From Morganella morganii (GTDB taxonomy: Bacteria > Pseudomonadota > Gammaproteobacteria > Enterobacterales > Enterobacteriaceae), in NCBI RefSeq assembly GCF_019243775.1, contig NZ_CP069157.1, positions 496,001 through 560,000 on the forward strand: 64,000 nucleotides of DNA. Direction: 5' to 3'. The position numbers and the translations under genes were made by a program. A model generated the notes under the pieces. The model was not told the DNA's origin and ran no database searches. It saw nothing but the letters and a program-made list of their open reading frames with translations. Shown here in pieces: positions 58,256-64,000 of this stretch; positions within the stretch are counted from its first letter, which is position 1; the number at the start of each line of letters is the position of its first letter.

Positions 58256-58271
58256 TGGCATGAAAAATGCT
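58256..58271 (+). promoter_or_regulatory. Sigma-54 promoter of the hyf operon
   Basis: TGGCATGAAAAATGCT matches the -24/-12 consensus (TGGCAYRNNNNYTGCW) at 15 of 16 positions, with GG and GC correctly spaced, 55 bp upstream of hyfA. Confidence 0.75.
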
Positions 58272-58325
58272 TAGCAAGGGTATCAAACTATATGACTCGT
58301 CTGATTTTTCTGGAGGGTGGGGCGA

Positions 58326-58946
58326 ATGAATCGCTTTGTTATTGCCGACCCGCATCTTTGTATCGGATGTAATACCTGTATGGCGGCCTGTTCTGAGACG
58401 CATAAACAGCAGGGATTACAAACACATCCGAGATTGAATGTGGTGAAAATCGGGGAACTGACCGCGCCGATGCTTTGTCGTCAGTGTGATGATGCTCCGT
58501 GTGCCCGTGTGTGTCCGGTGAATGCCATTACACACGAAAATGACATGATCGTGCTGAATGAAAGCCTGTGTATCGGCTGTAAACTGTGCGGTCTGGTCTG
58601 TCCGTTCGGGGCTATCACCCCGTCAGGCAGTAAACCTGTCGATATGCCGGATTTCTTTGAGCAGTATGTGCCGAAAGAGATGCTGCTGGATGTGCCGGAC
58701 AGCCTGCCGACTATGAACCCGTTCCTGGCATGGAATGCCGGTATCCGTAATATCGCGGTGAAATGCGATTTGTGTGATTTCAGTGAAGAAGGACCGGCGT
58801 GTGTGAAAGTGTGCCCGACCGATGCCCTCCATCTCGTTGAAGAGAATCAGCTGGAAAACGAAAGTGCGAAACGTCGTACCGCGTCTGTCGATGCGATGCC
58901 GCCGGAGTTCGACATTTTCGTCTCAGGACAGGAGAGCAGAAAATGA
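58326..58946 (+). CDS. hyfA: Hydrogenase-4 iron-sulfur subunit HyfA
   Basis: A 206-aa ferredoxin-like electron carrier of the formate hydrogenlyase/hydrogenase-4 complex. The ATG at 58326 with GGAGGG 8 bp upstream is chosen over a GTG at 58317. Four cysteine clusters bind [4Fe-4S] centres: CIGCNTCMAAC, CRQCDDAPCARVC, CIGCKLCGLVC and CDLCDF...CVKVC. It is close to E. coli HyfA in sequence and length. Its stop overlaps hyfB by 4 bp. Confidence 0.94.
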   Translation: MNRFVIADPHLCIGCNTCMAACSETHKQQGLQTHPRLNVVKIGELTAPMLCRQCDDAPCARVCPVNAITHENDMIVLNESLCIGCKLCGLVCPFGAITPSGSKPVDMPDFFEQYVPKEMLLDVPDSLPTMNPFLAWNAGIRNIAVKCDLCDFSEEGPACVKVCPTDALHLVEENQLENESAKRRTASVDAMPPEFDIFVSGQESRK

Positions 58947-60958
58947 CATCTCTTGAATTACTCTTATGGTCCGTTGCCCTGTATACCGCCGGCGGTTTTA
59001 TTTCGCTGCTGTTTAAACAGCAGGAAAAAATGGCAGTGTATGTTGCCGGGATCACGGCGATTGCCGGCGGGATCCTCGGTTTATTCAGCGCCGTTCCGGT
59101 GCTGATGAGCGGCGAAACACTGACGTTTTTCGCTCAGGGACCTTTCCCGTTCGCCCATTTTGTCGTCCGCCTCGACAGTCTCGCCGCCTTTATGGTGATG
59201 GTGATTTCGCTGCTGGTGACCGTCAGTGCTCTGTATTCCCTGAACTATGTGCAGGAATATCTGGGACGCGGCGCGTGGAGCATGGGTTTCTTCCTGAACC
59301 TGTTTATCGCCTCCATGGTTGCTCTGGTGGTGATGGATAACGCCTTCTGGTTCATCATTCTGTTTGAAATGATGTCGCTGGCCTCCTGGTTCCTGGTGAT
59401 CGCGGATCAGGATGACAAATCCATCCGTGCCGGTCTGCTCTACTTCTTTATTGCTCACGCCGGTTCTGTGCTGATCATGATCGCCTTCTTCCTGATGTGG
59501 CGCGAAAGCGGCAGTCTGGATTTCGATTCCTTCCGTCAGCTCTCACTGTCTCCGGCGATGGCGTCAGTGGTCTTCCTGCTGGGCTTCTTCGGCTTCGGTG
59601 CCAAAGCGGGTATGTTACCGCTGCACAGCTGGCTGCCGCAGGCTCACCCGGCTGCACCGTCTCATGCTTCCGCACTGATGTCCGGTGTGATGGTGAAAAT
59701 CGGTATCTTCGGGATTATCAAAGTCGGTATCGACCTGCTGGGTGCAACCCAGGGCTGGTGGGGTATCGTGGTACTGGGCTTCGGCGCGGTCTCTTCTGTT
59801 CTCGGCGTTATGTATGCGCTGGCAGAGCACGATATCAAACGTCTGCTGGCGTGGCACACCGTGGAAAACATCGGGATTATCCTGATGGGGGTCGGTGTGG
59901 CAATGGTTGGTATGGCGAATGATATGCCGGTGCTGGCGACGATTGGTCTGCTCGGCGCGATTTATCACCTGCTCAATCATGCGGTGTTTAAAGGTCTGCT
60001 GTTCCTCGGCGCCGGTGCGGTGATTTACCGTATCCACACCCGTGATATGGAAAAAATGGGCGGCCTCGCTAAACTGATGCCGCTGACCGCAACCGCGTTC
60101 TTAATCGGTTGTATGGCGATTTCCGCGTTACCGCCGCTCAACGGCTTTGTCAGTGAGTGGTACACCTATCAGTCACTGTTCTCAATGAGCCATGACGGCA
60201 CATTCATCATGAAAATCAGTGGTCCGATCGCCATTGTGATGCTGGCGATTACCGGTGCGCTGGCGGCGATGTGTTTCGTGAAAGTGTACGGTGTCAGCTT
60301 CTGCGGCGGTCCGCGCAGTGAAGCCGCCACTCATGCCCGCGAAGTACCGTGGACAATGACTGCCGCAATGCTGATTCTGGCTGTGGTGTGTGTGCTGCTG
60401 GGTGTTGGTGCGAGTGTGATTGCACCGGTGCTGGCGAAAGTGGCGATGACCCTGACCGCAGGCACGGATGTGACAGTGGCACAGGGCGCGATGCTGGTAC
60501 CGGATTCCGCTGCTCAGGCCATGATTTCACCGGCCATGACATTCCTGTTACTGCTGGCACTGCCGCTGATCCCGTTCATCATCTATCTGGTCTTCAAAGG
60601 CAAACAGATGAACTTCCGCCGCAAAGGCGATGCCTGGGCGTGTGGTTATGCCTGGGAACGCGATATGTCCGTATCTGCCGGTGGCTTTACCCAGCCGCTG
60701 CGCTCAATGTTTGCACCGCTGTACCGCATGCGCAAACAGCTTGATCCGTCAGCCCGTCTGGCTCACGCCTTAGACGTGACCAAAGCCGGAGCCGGAAAAG
60801 TCGAGCCATTCTGGGATGAACGCATTATTTATCCGCTGGTGCGCGGGATTAACCGTTTCGCCAAACGCATTCAGTGCCTTCAGGGCGGGGATTTCAGACT
60901 TTACTGTCTGTATGTCGTGGCCGCGCTGGTTGTTCTGCTTGTTGTGATTGCGGCGTAA
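58943..60958 (+). CDS. hyfB: Hydrogenase-4 membrane subunit HyfB (NuoL/antiporter-like)
   Basis: A 671-aa inner-membrane protein with about 15 hydrophobic segments, one residue shorter than E. coli HyfB as I recall it. It has the Mrp-antiporter/NuoL core with HSWLPQAHPAAPSHASALMSG, KRLLAWHTVENIGII, LNHAVFKGLLFLGAGAV and ALPPLNGFVSEW. These segments carry the Lys and His residues associated with ion translocation. It may couple formate-driven hydrogen production to proton pumping. Confidence 0.95.
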   Translation: MTSLELLLWSVALYTAGGFISLLFKQQEKMAVYVAGITAIAGGILGLFSAVPVLMSGETLTFFAQGPFPFAHFVVRLDSLAAFMVMVISLLVTVSALYSLNYVQEYLGRGAWSMGFFLNLFIASMVALVVMDNAFWFIILFEMMSLASWFLVIADQDDKSIRAGLLYFFIAHAGSVLIMIAFFLMWRESGSLDFDSFRQLSLSPAMASVVFLLGFFGFGAKAGMLPLHSWLPQAHPAAPSHASALMSGVMVKIGIFGIIKVGIDLLGATQGWWGIVVLGFGAVSSVLGVMYALAEHDIKRLLAWHTVENIGIILMGVGVAMVGMANDMPVLATIGLLGAIYHLLNHAVFKGLLFLGAGAVIYRIHTRDMEKMGGLAKLMPLTATAFLIGCMAISALPPLNGFVSEWYTYQSLFSMSHDGTFIMKISGPIAIVMLAITGALAAMCFVKVYGVSFCGGPRSEAATHAREVPWTMTAAMLILAVVCVLLGVGASVIAPVLAKVAMTLTAGTDVTVAQGAMLVPDSAAQAMISPAMTFLLLLALPLIPFIIYLVFKGKQMNFRRKGDAWACGYAWERDMSVSAGGFTQPLRSMFAPLYRMRKQLDPSARLAHALDVTKAGAGKVEPFWDERIIYPLVRGINRFAKRIQCLQGGDFRLYCLYVVAALVVLLVVIAA

Positions 60959-60969
60959 GGAGAGAAACC

Positions 60970-61920
60970 ATGTCGATTCAGGATACACCTACATTGATGA
61001 CGGGGCTCTTCGCAGTGGTTCAGGCGATTTTCCTGCTGCTGCTGACGCCGCTGTTTACCGGCATCTCCCGTCAGATCCGCGCAAAAATGCACTCCCGTCA
61101 GGGGCCGGGCATTATGCAGGATTACCGTGACATTACCAAATTACTGAAACGCCAGTCCGTGGCACCGCGTGATTCCGGATTTATTTTCCGGGTGATGCCG
61201 TATGTGCTGCTCGGCAGCATGCTGCTGCTGGCGATGGCGCTGCCGGTTGTTACCACAACGTCACTGTTCAGCGGGGCAGGCGACCTCATCATCATCTTAT
61301 ATATTTTCGCGCTGTTCCGCTTTTTCTTCTCCCTGTCCGGTCTGGATACCGGCAGCCCGTTCGCCGGTATCGGTGCCAGCCGTGAGCTGACCCTCGGCGT
61401 GCTGGTGGAACCGATCCTGTTCCTCGGCCTGCTGGTGGTTGCGCTGATTGCCGGTTCGACCAATATCGGCAGCATCAGTGCCGTGATGAGTCAGGGCTGG
61501 GTATCACCGACCGCTACTTTCCTGGCCATGCTGGCCTGTGGTTTTGCGACCTTTATCGAAATGGGCAAAATCCCGTTCGACGTCGCGGAAGCCGAGCAGG
61601 AACTGCAGGAAGGGCCGCTGACCGAGTACTCCGGTTCCGGTCTGGCGCTGGTGAAATGGGGGATCGGTCTGAAACAGGTGGTTGTGGCAGTCCTGTTTCT
61701 CTCGATTTTCTTCCCGTTCGGCAGTGCATCCGTTCTGACCGCAGGCAGTCTGCTGCTGGCGCTGGGACTGATGCTGGTAAAACTGCTGGTGATTTTCGTT
61801 CTGGCATCGCTGGTCGAAAACAGTCTGGCCCGTGGTCGTTTTCTGCTGACGCATCATGTGACCTGGTTAGGATTCGGCGTGGCTGCGCTCGGATTCGTGT
61901 TCTATCTCACCGGTCTGTAA
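60970..61920 (+). CDS. hyfC: Hydrogenase-4 membrane subunit HyfC (NuoH-like)
   Basis: A 316-aa inner-membrane protein. The ATG at 60970 follows GGAGAGAAACC. A longer in-frame start inside hyfB is unlikely. RQIRAKMHSRQGPGIMQDYRDI near the N-terminus and FATFIEMGKIPFDVAEAEQEL are NuoH/HyfC signatures that form the link to the hydrophilic arm. It is 11 bp after hyfB. Confidence 0.94.
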   Translation: MSIQDTPTLMTGLFAVVQAIFLLLLTPLFTGISRQIRAKMHSRQGPGIMQDYRDITKLLKRQSVAPRDSGFIFRVMPYVLLGSMLLLAMALPVVTTTSLFSGAGDLIIILYIFALFRFFFSLSGLDTGSPFAGIGASRELTLGVLVEPILFLGLLVVALIAGSTNIGSISAVMSQGWVSPTATFLAMLACGFATFIEMGKIPFDVAEAEQELQEGPLTEYSGSGLALVKWGIGLKQVVVAVLFLSIFFPFGSASVLTAGSLLLALGLMLVKLLVIFVLASLVENSLARGRFLLTHHVTWLGFGVAALGFVFYLTGL

Positions 61921-61933
61921 GGAGCGATAAAGC

Positions 61934-63376
61934 ATGTTAGAAAATATTGCACTGGCGACCCTGCTGATTCCGTTTGCCGGGGCGTTGCTGGTCAGTGTCC
62001 TGCCGACGCGCATGGCCCCGTGGCTGAGTACCTTAGTCGCGCTGCTGGCCTCTCTCGGTACGGCGGCACTGGGCTGGCTGTATCTCGACGGCGGTAAGAT
62101 CGCCACCACTCTGGAACTGGTTCAGGCCGGTAATATCGCACTGTTCGGCTTTACCGTTGACGGCGTGAGCACTCTGATTGCGTTCGCGGTGGTGTTCCTC
62201 GGCTTCCTGATTTGTCTGTACTCCACCGGCTACCTGACTGAAGGTAACCGCGAGCACGCCCACGGGCCGACCCGCCGCTATTATGCTTTCCTGCTGATCT
62301 TTATCGGTGCGATGGCGGGCGTGGTACTGTCATCCACGATTCTGGGGCAGTTACTGTTCTTTGAAATCACCGGTGGCTGTTCATGGGCGCTGATTGGTTA
62401 CTACCAGACAGAAAAAGCCCAGCGTTCCGCAATGAAAGCGCTGCTGATCACACACGTTGGTTCTCTCGGCCTGTTTATGGCGGCGGCAACCCTGTTTATC
62501 AGCACCGGCACGTTTGCCCTGAGCGCGATTAACCAGCTGAATGAAGCACAAAGCCTGATCGTCTTCGGCGGGATCCTGTTTGCGGCATGGGGTAAATCAG
62601 CCCAGCTGCCGTTACAGGCCTGGCTGCCGGACGCGATGGAAGCGCCGACACCGGTGAGTGCGTATCTGCACGCCGCGTCTATGGTGAAAGTGGGCGTTTA
62701 CATCTTTGCCCGCAGCATCATGTCCTCTGACCATGTGCCGGAAATCATCGGCTGGGTTGGCGTGGTGATGGCCGTTATCACGCTGGTGTATGGTTTTATG
62801 ATGTATCTGCCGCAGAAAGATATGAAACGTCTGCTGGCATGGTCAACCATCACCCAGCTGGCGTATATCTTCCTGGCGCTGTCGCTGTCCATCTTCGGAT
62901 CCAAAGAAGCCTTTGACGGCGGTATCGCGTACATCTTTAACCATGCGTTTGCCAAGAGTTTGTTCTTCCTGGTGGCCGGTGCACTCAGCTACAGCTGCGG
63001 GACCCGTATGCTGCCGCGTCTGCGCGGTCTGTCAAAACGCTATCCGCTGCTGGGGGTTGGTTTCTGTGTGGCTGCGCTGGCGATTGCCGGTGTGCCGCCG
63101 CTTAACGGCTTCTTCAGTAAATTCCCGATTTTCGCGGCCGGTTTCGCGTTATCTGAACAGTTCTGGATCTTCGCGCCAATCATGGTGCTGGTGCTGATTG
63201 AATCCGTTGCCAGCTTTGCCTGGCTGCTCTACTGGTTCGGCAAAGTTGTGCCGGGCGAGCCGAGCGAAGACGTGGCAAACGGAACTCCGGTTCCGGCAGC
63301 AATGCAGTGGGTTATCGGCCTGCTGATTGTGATGTCGTTCTGTTCAAGTGTTATCGCCGTCATCTGGCTCGGTTAA
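61934..63376 (+). CDS. hyfD: Hydrogenase-4 membrane subunit HyfD (antiporter-like)
   Basis: A 480-aa antiporter-type subunit absent from hydrogenase-3, so it marks this as a hydrogenase-4 operon. About 14 hydrophobic segments are present. Signatures: LQAWLPDAMEAPTPVSAYLHAASMVK, KRLLAWSTITQLAYI, FNHAFAKSLFFLVAGAL and GVPPLNGFFSKF. It is 13 bp after hyfC and 12 bp before hyfE. Confidence 0.95.
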   Translation: MLENIALATLLIPFAGALLVSVLPTRMAPWLSTLVALLASLGTAALGWLYLDGGKIATTLELVQAGNIALFGFTVDGVSTLIAFAVVFLGFLICLYSTGYLTEGNREHAHGPTRRYYAFLLIFIGAMAGVVLSSTILGQLLFFEITGGCSWALIGYYQTEKAQRSAMKALLITHVGSLGLFMAAATLFISTGTFALSAINQLNEAQSLIVFGGILFAAWGKSAQLPLQAWLPDAMEAPTPVSAYLHAASMVKVGVYIFARSIMSSDHVPEIIGWVGVVMAVITLVYGFMMYLPQKDMKRLLAWSTITQLAYIFLALSLSIFGSKEAFDGGIAYIFNHAFAKSLFFLVAGALSYSCGTRMLPRLRGLSKRYPLLGVGFCVAALAIAGVPPLNGFFSKFPIFAAGFALSEQFWIFAPIMVLVLIESVASFAWLLYWFGKVVPGEPSEDVANGTPVPAAMQWVIGLLIVMSFCSSVIAVIWLG

Positions 63377-63388
63377 GGGAGAGAAAGT

Positions 63389-64000
63389 ATGACTGGTTCC
63401 ATTATTGTGAACAATCTGGCGGGGCTGATGATGATCACCTCGCTGCTGGTCATCGGGGCGAAGCGCCCGGTGGCTTCCTGCTGGTTCTATGCACTTCAGT
63501 CGCTGGTGCTGGTGGCGATTTTCGCCACACTGTCACAGACACTGGATGCACCGCAGCTGGGCATGTGGGCGATCACTGCCTTCGCGACCAAAGTGGTGCT
63601 GGTGCCGCTGATTATGGGCTATGCCTTCCGCAAACTGTCTGATCCGACCGCCAACGGCGGCGTGATAAGCCCGGCCTGGCTGATGCTGGCTGCGGCGGTG
63701 ATTGTGGTGCTGTGCTGGTTTGTGGTTGAACCTGTGAAACTGCCGATGGTGGCGGATCTGAAACCGGCACTGGCGGTTTCCCTGGGGCACTTTATGCTGG
63801 GCTTACTCTGCATCGTGACACAGCGCAACATCCTGAAACAGGCATTCGGTTACTGCCTGATGGAAAACGGATCGCACCTGACACTGGCTCTGCTGGCGTA
63901 TAAAGCGCCGGAGCTGGTGGAAATCGGTATCGCGACGGACGCCATTTTCGCTGTGATTATCATGGCGGTGCTGGCACGTAAAATCTATCGCACGCTCAAC
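63389..64000 (+). CDS. hyfE: Hydrogenase-4 membrane subunit HyfE, partial (runs off the window)
   Basis: The first 204 codons of a protein expected to be about 216 aa; no stop is reached. It begins MTGSIIVNNLAGLMMITSLL and contains PLIMGYAFRK, FVVEPVKLPMVADLKPALAV and FGYCLMENGSHLTLALLAYKAPELVEIGIATDAIFAV, all close to E. coli HyfE (NuoK-like). The rest of the operon (hyfF onward, with the catalytic subunits) should lie downstream of the window. Confidence 0.93.
   Translation, partial: MTGSIIVNNLAGLMMITSLLVIGAKRPVASCWFYALQSLVLVAIFATLSQTLDAPQLGMWAITAFATKVVLVPLIMGYAFRKLSDPTANGGVISPAWLMLAAAVIVVLCWFVVEPVKLPMVADLKPALAVSLGHFMLGLLCIVTQRNILKQAFGYCLMENGSHLTLALLAYKAPELVEIGIATDAIFAVIIMAVLARKIYRTLN

Overview
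The window looks like a chromosomal segment of an enteric gammaproteobacterium of the Morganellaceae, most likely Morganella or a close relative. This is inferred from E. coli-like gene order around pheU-yjdC-dcuA-aspA-fxsA-groSL-yjeI-epmB-efp, MR/P-type fimbrial operons with FimB/E-type invertases like those of Proteus, and moderate GC. I ran no database search.

Layout. 1-5.5 kb: end of a PgtB-like sensor kinase, its regulator PgtA, an OmpC/OmpF-type porin and a nucleoside hydrolase. 5-23 kb: two tandem MR/P-type chaperone-usher fimbrial operons. Operon 1 runs mrpABCDEFGH-J. Operon 2 carries A, B, C, D, three minor subunits and a different tip adhesin. Three tyrosine recombinases and two MrpJ-type regulators are interleaved with them. 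The first invertible switch is clear (5745-6040), with its promoter pointing away from mrpA (OFF as assembled); a second is probable (14188-14529). 23-29 kb: a PhnA/YjdM-like protein, the nickel importer nikABCDE and a von Willebrand A protein with a Cys/His-rich tail. 30-34 kb: a frameshifted MrpJ-like gene, an AT-rich gap and a classical autotransporter. 34-41.6 kb: ymjA, tRNA-Phe, yjdC, dcuA, aspA, fxsA, groS and groL, with two sigma-32-type promoters and a CRP-like site.

41.5-47.9 kb: an AT-rich island inserted at the 3' end of groL, bounded by 47-bp direct repeats. It carries one very large DUF4011-type helicase-nuclease, a plausible anti-phage gene, and an IS3-family remnant. 48-52 kb: an RpiR-type regulator, a PTS EIIBC permease and a fumarase/adenylosuccinate-lyase family enzyme, forming an uncharacterised sugar-conjugate pathway. 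52-58 kb: yjeI, an ERIC-like repeat, a methyltransferase, epmB and efp (divergent), a secreted hypothetical protein and eptB. 58.3-64 kb: the start of a hydrogenase-4 operon (hyfABCDE, hyfE running off the end) behind a sigma-54 promoter with an FhlA-like upstream site.

A recurrent oddity is that four genes (usher 1, tip adhesin 2, a MrpJ-like regulator and the island helicase) are each split by one extra base in a homopolymer. Deleting one base restores a full-length protein in every case. This is either length-based phase variation or a shared sequencing artefact.
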